DNA of 64,000 bases from Streptomyces lydicus (GTDB lineage: Bacteria > Actinomycetota > Actinomycetes > Streptomycetales > Streptomycetaceae): assembly GCF_000717345.1 (NCBI RefSeq), contig NZ_JNZA01000004.1:62001-126000 (forward strand). Direction: 5' to 3'. The notes under the pieces were generated by a model that searched no databases, was not told where the DNA came from, and saw nothing but the letters and a program-made list of their open reading frames with translations. The stretch's first letter is position 1. Each line of letters opens with the position of its first letter. The translations under genes were made by a program, and so were the position numbers. Positions 52,282-60,214 of the stretch are shown here, piece after piece.

Positions 52282-53730
52282 TCAGCCGTCCGAGGGGCCC
52301 GGTCCGGTCGGCGGGAGGGTCACGGTGACCGCCGTACGGCCGGGCCGGCTGGTCAGGTCGATCCGGCCGCCGTGCGCGGTGACCACCGCCTGCACGATGG
52401 CGAGTCCGAGTCCGGTGCCGCCGGCGGCGCGGGAGCGGCTGTGGTCGGCGCGGACGAAGCGGCCGAAGACCTCCGGCTGGAGTTCCTCGGGGATGCCGGG
52501 GCCGTCGTCCTCGACGGTCAGGAGGGTGCCGCGGTCACCGGCGGCCAGGCGCACGGTGACCGCGGTTCCGGCGGGGGTGTGGGTACGGGCGTTGGCCAGC
52601 AGATTGCCGATCGCCTGCTGGAGACGGTGCTCGTCGCCGGTCGTGGTCACCGCGGTCTCCGGGAGGTCCAGCTGCCAGCGGTGGCCGGGGCCGGCCGCCC
52701 GGGCGTCGTCGGTAGCGTCGAGCACGAGCCGGGTCAGGTCCACGGGCTCGCGTTCCAGGGCGCGGCCCGCGTCGATACGGGCGAGCAGCAGCAGGTCGTC
52801 GACCAGCCGGCTCATCCGTTCCGACTCGGCCTGGATGCGGTCCAGGGAGCGCCGGACCTCGCCGGGTACCGGCCCCTTGTGCCGGAGGGCGAGTTCGGCG
52901 TGGCCGCGGACGTTGGCCACCGGGGTCCGTAGTTCGTGGCTGGCGTCGGCGGCGAAGTGACGCAGCCGCTCCTCGCTCGCGTGCCGGCGCTCCAGGGCGT
53001 TGCCGACGTGGCCGAGCATCCGGTTGAGGGCGGTGCCCACCTGCCCGACCTCGGTGCGCGCGTCGGCCACCGGCACCGGCGCCGGCATCGCCACCTCGCC
53101 GCTGGCCAGCGGCAGCTCGGCGACCCGCGAGGCCGTGGTGGTGACGCGCCGCAGGGGGCGCAGCGACAGCCTGACCCACAGCGCGCCCAGGACGCCGGTG
53201 ATCACGAGGGCCCCGCCGAACACCGCGGCCTCCACGGCCTCCAACCGGTGCACGGTCTCCTCGACGGGGTGCAGCGGCAGGCCGGTGACCAGGACGTCGC
53301 CGTCGTCGCCGGCCACCGCGTTGACGCGGTAGCGCCCGAGTGCGGACAGCCGGACGCTGTGGCCGGTGCCGTCGGCGGGGAGGCCGGCCAGCGCCCGGCG
53401 GTCGTCGGCGGTCAGCGGCACCGCGGCGTCGGTCTGCTGCCGGACGACGGCCGCCTGGGTCGGGATGCCGCGCAGCAGCCGGGCGCCGAAGGTGCCGTCG
53501 GACTGGCCGCGGGTGTCGGGCCGGTTGTCGGCGTCCGGCCGGGCCTCGTGCTCCAGGCTCACCGCGAACCGCCCGGCGGCCGCGGACAGCTGCTGGTCCA
53601 GGCGGCGTACCAGGAACCCTTCGAGCGCGAGGGCGGTGGTCACGCCCACCGCGAGGCAGGCCAGGGCCAGCAGCGCGACCAGTCCCGCGGTGAGCTGGCT
53701 GCGCAGGGTGCGGGGGAAGAACCGCCTCAC
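52282..53730 (-). CDS. sensor histidine kinase (HAMP-HisKA-HATPase)
   Basis: A 482-residue membrane kinase: TM1 at about 14-36 (LTAGLVALLALACLAVGVTTALAL), extracytoplasmic sensor about 37-165 with no named domain, TM2 about 170-192 (AVFGGALVITGVLGALWVRL), a HAMP linker, HisKA with RHFAADASHELRTPVANV (phospho-His), and HATPase with NLLANARTHTPAG, VEDDGPGIPEE and GTGLGLAIVQAVV. It overlaps the response-regulator gene upstream by 4 bases, so both are one operon. The operon is divergent from the ferric-reductase-like operon, its probable target. Confidence 0.93.
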   Translation of the reverse strand: MRRFFPRTLRSQLTAGLVALLALACLAVGVTTALALEGFLVRRLDQQLSAAAGRFAVSLEHEARPDADNRPDTRGQSDGTFGARLLRGIPTQAAVVRQQTDAAVPLTADDRRALAGLPADGTGHSVRLSALGRYRVNAVAGDDGDVLVTGLPLHPVEETVHRLEAVEAAVFGGALVITGVLGALWVRLSLRPLRRVTTTASRVAELPLASGEVAMPAPVPVADARTEVGQVGTALNRMLGHVGNALERRHASEERLRHFAADASHELRTPVANVRGHAELALRHKGPVPGEVRRSLDRIQAESERMSRLVDDLLLLARIDAGRALEREPVDLTRLVLDATDDARAAGPGHRWQLDLPETAVTTTGDEHRLQQAIGNLLANARTHTPAGTAVTVRLAAGDRGTLLTVEDDGPGIPEELQPEVFGRFVRADHSRSRAAGGTGLGLAIVQAVVTAHGGRIDLTSRPGRTAVTVTLPPTGPGPSDG

Positions 53731-54461
53731 GGGGACTCCGCCTTGAGGACGTAGCCGACGCCGCGGACCGTGTGGATCATCGGGGCCCGGCCGGCGTCGA
53801 TCTTCTTGCGCAGATAGCTGATGTAGAGCTCGACGACGTGCGACCGGCCGCCGAAGTCGTAGGACCAGACCCGGTCGAGGATCTGCGCCTTGGACAGCAC
53901 CCGCCGCGGATTGCGCATCAGGAACCTGAGCAGCTCGAACTCGGTGCGGGACAGCTCGACCGGCTCGCCGCCGCGGAGGACCTCGCGGGCCTCCTCGTCC
54001 ATCACGAGGTCCCCGACGACCAGCCGGTCGCCGTCCGGCTCGCGTGCCATGCCGGCCCGGCGCAGCAGCCCGCGGAGCCGTGCCAGCACCTCTTCCAGGC
54101 TGAACGGCTTGGTCACGTAGTCGTCGCCGCCCGCGGTGATGCCCGCGATCCGGTCCTCGACGGCGTCACGCGCGGTGAGGAAGAGGACGCAGACCGTCTC
54201 CAGTTCCTGGCGCAGCAGCCGCAGCACCGCAAGTCCGTCCAGGTCGGGCAGCATCCAGTCCAGGATGACGGCGTGCGGGCGGAAGGTGCGGGCCAGGGCG
54301 AGCGCGCGGGCGCCGTCGGCGGCGCTGCGGACCTCCCAGCCCTCGCTCGCCAGGGCGCCGGAGAGCACTTCGGTGAGGTCCGGTTCGTCGTCGACGACCA
54401 GGACGCGCACCGGCGATCCGTCGGTGCTGTGCAGGTGGGCGGGGGTGCGGTGGCTGTGCAT
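53727..54461 (-). CDS. OmpR/PhoB-family response regulator
   Basis: A 244-residue regulator: receiver VRVLVVDDEPDLTEVLSGAL with phosphoacceptor Asp68 in VILDWMLPDLDGL, switch Thr in VLFLTARDAVED and Lys in GGDDYVTKPFSLEE; C-terminal winged helix ELSRTEFELLRFLMRNPRRVLSKAQILDRVWSYDFGGRSHVVELYISYLRKKID and HTVRGVGYVL. ATG at 54461; the stop overlaps the kinase start (ATGA). OmpR-type regulators bind direct repeats with about 11-bp period, and such a repeat lies at 54547-54565 in the divergent promoter region. Confidence 0.94.
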   Translation of the reverse strand: MHSHRTPAHLHSTDGSPVRVLVVDDEPDLTEVLSGALASEGWEVRSAADGARALALARTFRPHAVILDWMLPDLDGLAVLRLLRQELETVCVLFLTARDAVEDRIAGITAGGDDYVTKPFSLEEVLARLRGLLRRAGMAREPDGDRLVVGDLVMDEEAREVLRGGEPVELSRTEFELLRFLMRNPRRVLSKAQILDRVWSYDFGGRSHVVELYISYLRKKIDAGRAPMIHTVRGVGYVLKAESP

Positions 54462-54546
54462 GGTGCGTCCAGGATGCCTCGCCGGGCGCCGTGCGGAGGT
54501 ATGAGCCGGCTCTGAGTTTCCTGTGAATCGCCTCGCGGCCACCGGG

Positions 54547-54565
54547 CTCAGAGGGTCCTCAGAGG
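54547..54565. promoter_or_regulatory. 11-bp-period direct repeat, candidate response-regulator site
   Basis: CTCAGAGG at 54547-54554 and again at 54558-54565 (period 11 bp), about 40 bp upstream of the ferric-reductase-like ATG and 86 bp from the response-regulator ATG. Unit length and tandem orientation are those bound by dimers of OmpR/PhoB-type regulators; a looser relative (CTCTGAG) occurs about 35 bases to the left. Confidence 0.58.
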
Positions 54566-54605
54566 TTGCGCTGCGACGCTGGCGCGCACCACGGAAGGGA
54601 AGCCC

Positions 54606-55970
54606 ATGAGCACCGTCTCGCACCTCCGCCGCGGCGCCGTCCGCGGCGCCGGACCGCGCCGGCGGCCACCCGCCCCGGCCCCGCTGCTGGCGCAGTGCGT
54701 CATCTGGGCGGGGGCCGCCGGTGTGCTCGCCCTGTGGTGGACCGGTACGGGGTCGGTGGTGGGCCCGGCGGGCTGGCTGACCGGCGCCGGGCGGATCACC
54801 GGGCTGCTGGCGGGCTACGCCTGCGCGGTGCTCGTCGCGCTGATGGCCCGCGTCCCCCTGCTCGACCACACCCTGGGCACCGACCGCCTGGCCCGCTGGC
54901 ACGCCGCGGGAGGCCGCTACACCGTCTCGCTGGTGTGCGCACACACCCTGCTGATCATCTGGGGGTACACCCTCACCTCGCAGGACGGCGTCCTGCACGA
55001 GACGACCACGCTCGTCCTCGACTACCCGGACATGCTCAAGGCCACCGCGGGCTTCCTGCTGCTGGTGGGCACCGGTGTCGTCTCGGCGCGGTACGCCCGC
55101 CGCAGGATGAGCTACGAGACCTGGCACTACCTCCACCTCGCCACCTATCTGGCGCTCTTCCTCGCCTTCGGCCATCAACTCTCCAACGGCGCCGACTTCG
55201 TGGGACGCCGACCCGCCCAGCTCGGCTGGTACGCGCTCTACGGGGGCGTGGGCGCCGTGCTCCTCTGGTACCGCTTCGTGGTGCCGGTACGCCGGGCCCT
55301 GCGGCACCGGCTGCGGGTCACCGAGGTCCGCACGGAGGCGCCGGGCGTGGTCTCGGTGCACCTCACCGGCGAGCGGCTGGACGAACTCGGCGCCCGGCCG
55401 GGCCAGTTCTTCCGCTGGCGTTTCCTGGCGCCGGGCCTGTGGTGGACCGCCAACCCCTACTCCCTCTCCGCTCCCCCGCTGCGCCGTCACCTGCGCATCA
55501 CCGTCAAGGCGGCCGGCGGGCACAGCGCGGCCCTGGCGCGGCTGCGGCCGGGCACCCGGGTGTGGGCCGAAGGCCCGTACGGCGCCTTCACCGAAGCGCG
55601 GCGGCGGTCCGCCAAGGTGCTGCTGCTCGCGGGCGGCGTGGGCATCACCCCGCTCCGCACGCTCTTCGAGACCCTCCCCGGCGAGGTGACGCTCGTCTAC
55701 CGGGCGCGGCGCCCCGAGGACCTCGCGCTGCGCGGCGAGCTCGACGCGATCGCCGCGGCCCGCGGCGCGGCCGTCCACTACGTCGTCGACGAACCCGCCG
55801 CGTATTCCTCACCGTTGACGGCTCGCGCGCTGAGCCGCCTGATCCCGGACCTGGCCGCCCACGAGGTGTTTCTGTGCGGTCCGCCGGGCATGGCGGACGC
55901 CGCGCGGAAGGCCCTGCGGGGCGCCGGGGTGCCCCGGCGCCACGTCCACCACGAGTCGTTCGAGTTCTGA
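54606..55970 (+). CDS. ferric-reductase-like transmembrane flavocytochrome
   Basis: A 454-residue NOX/FRE-type protein. About six N-terminal helices carry candidate haem histidines (RWHAAGGRYTVSLVCAHTLLII and YETWHYLHLATYLALFLAFGHQL). The C-terminal reductase half has an FAD-binding RPGQFFRW and PYSLSAPP (RxYSL-type) and an NAD(P) domain (VLLLAGGVGITPLRTLFE, EVFLCGPPGMADAARKALR). It would move electrons from cytosolic NAD(P)H to the outer face of the membrane. The following FMN-binding and ApbE genes suggest that the acceptor is a covalently flavinylated protein. Start ATG 54606, with GGAAGGGAAGC upstream. Confidence 0.92.
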   Translation: MSTVSHLRRGAVRGAGPRRRPPAPAPLLAQCVIWAGAAGVLALWWTGTGSVVGPAGWLTGAGRITGLLAGYACAVLVALMARVPLLDHTLGTDRLARWHAAGGRYTVSLVCAHTLLIIWGYTLTSQDGVLHETTTLVLDYPDMLKATAGFLLLVGTGVVSARYARRRMSYETWHYLHLATYLALFLAFGHQLSNGADFVGRRPAQLGWYALYGGVGAVLLWYRFVVPVRRALRHRLRVTEVRTEAPGVVSVHLTGERLDELGARPGQFFRWRFLAPGLWWTANPYSLSAPPLRRHLRITVKAAGGHSAALARLRPGTRVWAEGPYGAFTEARRRSAKVLLLAGGVGITPLRTLFETLPGEVTLVYRARRPEDLALRGELDAIAAARGAAVHYVVDEPAAYSSPLTARALSRLIPDLAAHEVFLCGPPGMADAARKALRGAGVPRRHVHHESFEF

Positions 55971-55979
55971 GGAGCCTCC

Positions 55980-56420
55980 GTGCGCCGAGCCGTGCTCACC
56001 GCAGCGTCGACCACCGCCCTGGTCGTCCTCCTGCTTTCCCTCAAGCCGCACCAGCCCGCCGGGCTGACCGGTGACCCGTCGCAGGTGGGCGCCGCCCCGG
56101 CCCCGTCGCCCTCCGGAAGCCCCCGGCGAGGCGGCCATCCGGCCGACGGCACCTACACCGGTGCCCCGATCAGCACCCGTTACGGCGATGTGCAGGTCGC
56201 CGCCACCGTCACGGCGGGCCGGCTGACCGCCGTCAAGGTGCTGCGCGCCCCGTCCGAGAACGGCCGCGACCGTGAGATCGCCGCCTACGCCGTTCCCCGC
56301 CTGACCCAGGAGGCACTGAGCGTGCACAGTGCCCGGATCGACGCGGTGTCCGGCGCCAGCTACACCAGCGAGGGCTACATCCGGTCCCTGCAGAGCGCCC
56401 TGGACCAGGCCGGTGTCTGA
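55980..56420 (+). CDS. extracytoplasmic FMN-binding domain protein (flavinylation substrate)
   Basis: A 146-residue protein with an N-terminal signal/anchor helix (VLTAASTTALVVLLLSL), a Pro/Ser-rich linker, and one FMN-binding domain: GTYTGAPISTRYGDVQVAATVTAGRLTAVKVLRAP, then IDAVSGASYTSEGYIRSL. SGASYTS matches the D-x-x-SGA-x-T(S) pattern in which ApbE attaches FMN to a Thr or Ser. GTG start at 55980, 9 bases after the reductase stop with GAGGAGCC between. It should accept electrons from the reductase on the outer face of the membrane. Confidence 0.9.
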   Translation: MRRAVLTAASTTALVVLLLSLKPHQPAGLTGDPSQVGAAPAPSPSGSPRRGGHPADGTYTGAPISTRYGDVQVAATVTAGRLTAVKVLRAPSENGRDREIAAYAVPRLTQEALSVHSARIDAVSGASYTSEGYIRSLQSALDQAGV

Positions 56421-57210
56421 GCACCGGCGCGGACTGCGCCATGTCGAGCAGGCGATGGGCACGGTGTTCTCGTTCGACATCCGGGGTGCCCGCACCGCCT
56501 CCGTGGAGGCCGCCCTGGGCGAGGCCGTCGCCTGGCTCCACCACGTCGACGCGGTCTTCTCGACCTACCGTCCCGGCAGCGCCATCAGCCGGCTCGGCCG
56601 CGGTGAGATCGGGCTCGACGACTGCCCGGCGGAGGTACGCGAGGTGCTCGACCGGTGCGAGCGGGCGGAACGGGCCACGGGCGGCTGGTTCAGTCCCACC
56701 GCCGGCACCACCCTGGATCCGTCCGGGCTGGTCAAGGGGTGGGCCGTGGAGCGGGCCTGGCAGCTGCTGCGGGCGGCGGGGGCCCGTGACACCTGTGTGA
56801 ACGGCGGGGGCGACCTCCGGTTCGGCGGGGAGTCCGCGCCGGGCTGCCCCTGGCGCATCGGCATCGCCCACCCCCTGCGGCCCGGTGACCTGTGCGCCGT
56901 CGTCACCGGCCGCGACCTGGCCGTCGCCACCTCCGGCAGCGCCGAGCGCGGGCCGCACATCCTCGATCCGCACACCGGCGCGCCGGCGGCCGGCCCCGCC
57001 TCGGTCACCGTCGTCGGCCCCGACCTGTCCACGACCGACGCCTACGCCACGGCCGCGTTCGCCATGGGAGCGGACGCCAGGGCCTGGCTGGCGGGCCTGG
57101 ACGGCTACGAGGGCTTCGCCGTCCTCCAGGACGGCCGCTCGTGGCGCACCCCGGGCTTCCCCGGCCCGGAGTTCACCTTCCGCCCGTCCGCGTCGGCCAC
57201 GTCGTGGTGA
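56413..57210 (+). CDS. apbE: FAD:protein FMN transferase (ApbE)
   Basis: A 265-residue ApbE protein: VEQAMGTVFSFDIRG at the N-terminus, VDAVFSTYRPGSAISRLGRGE, DPSGLVKGWAVERAWQLL, DTCVNGGGDLRFGG, VATSGSAERGPHILDPHTGAPA, and LSTTDAYATAAFAMG, in the order typical for the family. It attaches FMN from FAD to a Thr/Ser of the partner protein, most likely the FMN-binding protein encoded just before it. The GTG at 56413 overlaps that gene by 8 bases. No signal peptide is seen, so where modification occurs is unclear. Confidence 0.93.
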   Translation: MSEHRRGLRHVEQAMGTVFSFDIRGARTASVEAALGEAVAWLHHVDAVFSTYRPGSAISRLGRGEIGLDDCPAEVREVLDRCERAERATGGWFSPTAGTTLDPSGLVKGWAVERAWQLLRAAGARDTCVNGGGDLRFGGESAPGCPWRIGIAHPLRPGDLCAVVTGRDLAVATSGSAERGPHILDPHTGAPAAGPASVTVVGPDLSTTDAYATAAFAMGADARAWLAGLDGYEGFAVLQDGRSWRTPGFPGPEFTFRPSASATSW

Positions 57211-57228
57211 CCGTGGCGCCGCCCCGGC

Positions 57229-58515
57229 TCACACCCGGGCGGCGGACCGGAGGTCGTGGTCGAAGGCCCGGATGTCGTCCTCGCTGAGCGAGGTGCGGGT
57301 ACCGGCGATGGCCTGGAGGTAGTCGCCGGTCAGCCGGCCGGGGTCCGGAGGGTCTTCCGGATCCGCCGCGAGGTGCCGCTCGAAGGCAGTCTGGGCGGCG
57401 GTGCGGGCCGCGTACTCGATGTCCGCGGGGGTGAAGCGGTCGCTGGCCTCGACCAGCGCGGGAAGGTCGACCCGGTCGGCCCGGTCGGGCCCTATGTACC
57501 GGATCCAGATGGCCTTTCTGGCCTCGGCGTCCGGGGGGCCGACCGGGATCAGGTAGTCGAATCGCCCCGGTCGCAGGAAGGCCGGATCCAGCGAGCGCAC
57601 CACGTTGGTCGCGCAGATCAGCAGGCGGCGCTCACCGCGCCGGAACTGCGGGATCAGCTTGAGGAGTTCATTGGTCACCCGGTGGGCGAGCGTGGTCGGG
57701 TCCTGGCGTTCGGAGGCGATCTCCTCGGCCTCGTCGAAGAACAGCACGACCTCGTCCAGGTGCTCGACGCGAGCGAACAGCCGCCGCAGCGCGGCCGCCA
57801 CCCCGTGGGCGTCGTCGGCGAGCTGGAAGGGAAGCACCTCCAGGAAGGGCCAGCGCAGCCGGGAGGCCACCGCCCGCGCGAAAGTGGTCTTGCCGGTGCC
57901 GGGCGGGCCGAAGAGCACCACGGCCCGCGGCGGCACCAGCTGGTAGTGCCCGGCGACCTCCGGGTTCTCCAGCGGCAGCACGAGTCGGCGTTCGATCAGC
58001 GACTTCTCCGCGCCCATCCCCGCGATGCGGTCCCACAGGCCGGCCTCCGGCACGATGGCGCCGAGCTGTCCGAGCACGGCGGTCCCGGCCGACTCCGCGG
58101 GCAGCAGCTTCTCGAAGTAGCTCAGATCGGGCCGGCCGGTGTATCCCGAGTTCTTGAACGCCTGCTCGCCGACCTCGCCCTCCGGCAGCAGCGCCCCGAT
58201 GCGGCGCACCCCCGCCTGTGCCAGCCGCTTCTCCAGCCCGGCCAGCAGCGCCGAGCCGATGCCGTGACCGCGCCACTGACGGGCGATGGCCAGGCGCAGC
58301 ACCCAGGCCCGCTCCTGTGCCGTCGAGGACACCGCCGCGCCGACGATCCGGTCCCCCACCACCGCGACGACCGCGGGGGTCCGGTCCCTGAGGGCGCTCA
58401 CCACCTCCGCGAGGCTCACAGCCGGGTCGGCGGTGGTGTCCCGCGACTCCTCCCAGATGCGCACCACCTGGTCGAGGTCGCCTTCCTCCAGGTTGCGGAC
58501 CCGCCACGGAGACAT
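57229..58515 (-). CDS. GNAT acetyltransferase domain fused to AAA+ ATPase
   Basis: A 428-residue fusion. Residues about 5-130 form a GNAT domain: VRNLEEGDLDQVVRIWEES, VVAVVGDRIVGAAVS, LRLAIARQWRGHGIGSALLAGLEKRLAQAG (acetyl-CoA loop QWRGHGIGS), FKNSGYTGRP. Residues about 175-425 form an AAA+ module of the FtsH/VPS4-like class: VVLFGPPGTGKTTFARAVASRL (Walker A), VVLFFDEAEEIASERQDP (Walker B), LLICATNVVRSLDPAFLRPGRFDYLI (sensor 1 and arginine-finger region). The combination is unusual; substrate and role are unknown. The ATG at 58515 has GGAGG 8 bases upstream; 58536 is an alternative. Confidence 0.88.
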   Translation of the reverse strand: MSPWRVRNLEEGDLDQVVRIWEESRDTTADPAVSLAEVVSALRDRTPAVVAVVGDRIVGAAVSSTAQERAWVLRLAIARQWRGHGIGSALLAGLEKRLAQAGVRRIGALLPEGEVGEQAFKNSGYTGRPDLSYFEKLLPAESAGTAVLGQLGAIVPEAGLWDRIAGMGAEKSLIERRLVLPLENPEVAGHYQLVPPRAVVLFGPPGTGKTTFARAVASRLRWPFLEVLPFQLADDAHGVAAALRRLFARVEHLDEVVLFFDEAEEIASERQDPTTLAHRVTNELLKLIPQFRRGERRLLICATNVVRSLDPAFLRPGRFDYLIPVGPPDAEARKAIWIRYIGPDRADRVDLPALVEASDRFTPADIEYAARTAAQTAFERHLAADPEDPPDPGRLTGDYLQAIAGTRTSLSEDDIRAFDHDLRSAARV

Positions 58516-58585
58516 CGGCGCCACCTCCCCCGCCATTTTCCCGCAGGTCGCAGCCGTGCGCCCACCAGGGATGACGGGACAGCCC

Positions 58586-59137
58586 TCAGCGTCCGGGGTC
58601 GGGCGGGGGCGGCTGTTCGGCGGGGAAGAGCACCGGGCTGAGCAGGTGCCGGGTGCGCCGCGGCGACGGCCCGTTGCCCAGCCGGGAGACGAGTACCGCG
58701 CGCATCTCCTCGATCAGCTCGGCGCGCTCGTCCTCGCTGAGCCAGACCGCGTGCTGGCGGTAGCCCACCATGTCGGCGACCGGGTCGGCGCCGTCCCGGT
58801 CGAGGTAGGCGTTGAACTCGGCCAGCAGCGTGGTCATGGCGACCGCGAACGCCCGGCGGTGGTCCTCCAGGGACACCGAGGCAGCGGTGTCGGCGTCGAT
58901 CACCGCCCGCGACGGCTGCAGCCGGTACCGGCGTTCGACGGCGCCTCGTACCCGCTGTTCGCCGGCTACTTCGAGGACTCCCGCCTCGGCCAGCAGGCCG
59001 ACGTGCCGGTACACGGTGGCCTTCGAGACGTCGGACAGCAGCGCGCACACCTGAGAGGTCGTCAGCGTCCGTCCGCCGTACAGGGCGTGCACGATACGGA
59101 GCCGCACCGGGTGCAGCAGCAGATCGACGGTGTCCAT
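58586..59137 (-). CDS. ArsR-like winged-helix regulator
   Basis: A 183-residue regulator: N-terminal ArsR/HTH_20-type domain VDLLLHPVRLRIVHALYGGRTLTTSQVCALLSDVSKATVYRHVGLLAEAGVLEVAGEQRVRGAVERRYRL, followed by a helical C-terminal domain (HRRAFAVAMTTLLAEFNAYLDRD, ELIEEMRAVLVSRLGN) found in actinobacterial repressors of hydrolases or transporters. No metal-binding Cys pair. Divergent from an alpha/beta hydrolase, 36 bases apart, with a perfect operator-like palindrome over the hydrolase start codon. Confidence 0.9.
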   Translation of the reverse strand: MDTVDLLLHPVRLRIVHALYGGRTLTTSQVCALLSDVSKATVYRHVGLLAEAGVLEVAGEQRVRGAVERRYRLQPSRAVIDADTAASVSLEDHRRAFAVAMTTLLAEFNAYLDRDGADPVADMVGYRQHAVWLSEDERAELIEEMRAVLVSRLGNGPSPRRTRHLLSPVLFPAEQPPPPDPGR

Positions 59138-59163
59138 GGACGAACAATCTCACATCCGATACC

Positions 59164-59181
59164 GTTCTCAAACATGAGAAC
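59164..59181. promoter_or_regulatory. 7-bp palindrome over the hydrolase start codon
   Basis: GTTCTCA (59164-59170), AACA, TGAGAAC (59175-59181). The ATG of the hydrolase (59174-59176) lies inside the palindrome, so a bound repressor would block both transcription and a leaderless start. Likely site of the divergent ArsR-like regulator. Confidence 0.6.
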
Positions 59182-60133
59182 ACTTGACGGGCAGGAGCCC
59201 ACCGTCCCGCACCCCGACCCCGCCGGACGCCCCGGCGCCGCGTTCCCCGCCGCACCACCGGTCGGACGCCGGTACGACCTCGGGCACGGGCGGCAGCTGA
59301 TGCTGCACCGCTCCGGAAGCGGCGGCCCGGCCGTGGTGTTCCTGCCGGGCGCCGGGCTGGTCGGGCTGGACTACCTCCGCATGCACGACCGGGTGGCCGA
59401 GCTGACCGGCAGCGTGCTCTACGACCGGGCCGGCACCGGCTGGAGTTCACCGGCGGCGCTCCCCCGCACCGCCACCGAGGTCGTCGACGAACTGCGCGCG
59501 TTGCTGCGCGCCGCCGCGGTGCCCGGCCCCTTCGTGCTGGTCGGGCATTCCCTGGGCGGCGCCTACGCGCGGAACTACGCCCACCGGTTCCCGGACGAGG
59601 TGGCCGGCCTGCTGCTGCTCGACCCCTTCCACGAGGACCTGCTCGCCCTGGCGCCCCAGGACGTCCGCGAGCAGCTGGCCCGGATGAACGACCAGGAGCT
59701 GCCGGAGGCGACACCGGAGCAGCTGGAGGTCGCCCGCGGCCGGATGGCACCGCTCTTCGCGGCCTGGCCGGAGGCCGTACGGGAGCCACTCATCGACCAT
59801 CACCTCACCGCCTGGCGGACCGCCTGGCTGGAGGGCAGCAACGTCCATGACGAGGTCGCCGCCGAGCTGCGCCGGAGCCCCGGCCTTCCCGACGTGCCCC
59901 TGGCCGTGCTCACCGCGACCGGACACGACGCCACTCAGGCCCACTTGTGGTCCGAGGCGGCGCTCCGGGAGATCAACGAGGCCAAGACCGCCCTGCACGC
60001 CCGACTGGCCGCTTCCGTCCCGCGCGGGGTGCACCGCGTCCTCGACGACGCCGGACACGGGTTTCTGCACGAGGAACGCCCGGACGCCGTGCTCGCGGCC
60101 GTCACCGACCTGCTCGGCCGGGCCGGCGACTGA
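59174..60133 (+). CDS. alpha/beta hydrolase
   Basis: A 319-residue alpha/beta hydrolase: oxyanion region PAVVFLPGAGLVGLDYLRM, SVLYDRAGTGWSS, nucleophile elbow FVLVGHSLGGAYARNYAHRFPDEVAGLLLLDP, acidic region PLAVLTATGHD, and catalytic His in DDAGHGFLHEERPD. Substrate unknown. There is no Shine-Dalgarno sequence before the ATG, which lies within an operator-like palindrome, consistent with a leaderless mRNA regulated by the divergent ArsR-like gene. Confidence 0.9.
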   Translation: MRTLDGQEPTVPHPDPAGRPGAAFPAAPPVGRRYDLGHGRQLMLHRSGSGGPAVVFLPGAGLVGLDYLRMHDRVAELTGSVLYDRAGTGWSSPAALPRTATEVVDELRALLRAAAVPGPFVLVGHSLGGAYARNYAHRFPDEVAGLLLLDPFHEDLLALAPQDVREQLARMNDQELPEATPEQLEVARGRMAPLFAAWPEAVREPLIDHHLTAWRTAWLEGSNVHDEVAAELRRSPGLPDVPLAVLTATGHDATQAHLWSEAALREINEAKTALHARLAASVPRGVHRVLDDAGHGFLHEERPDAVLAAVTDLLGRAGD

Positions 60134-60214
60134 CGAGCCGGGGCGACGGCTCCGGGCTGTGGCCCCGCGCCCCGGCGGGTAGCGTCGGAAGGGCGACGCG
60201 ACAGGAGGCTCATC

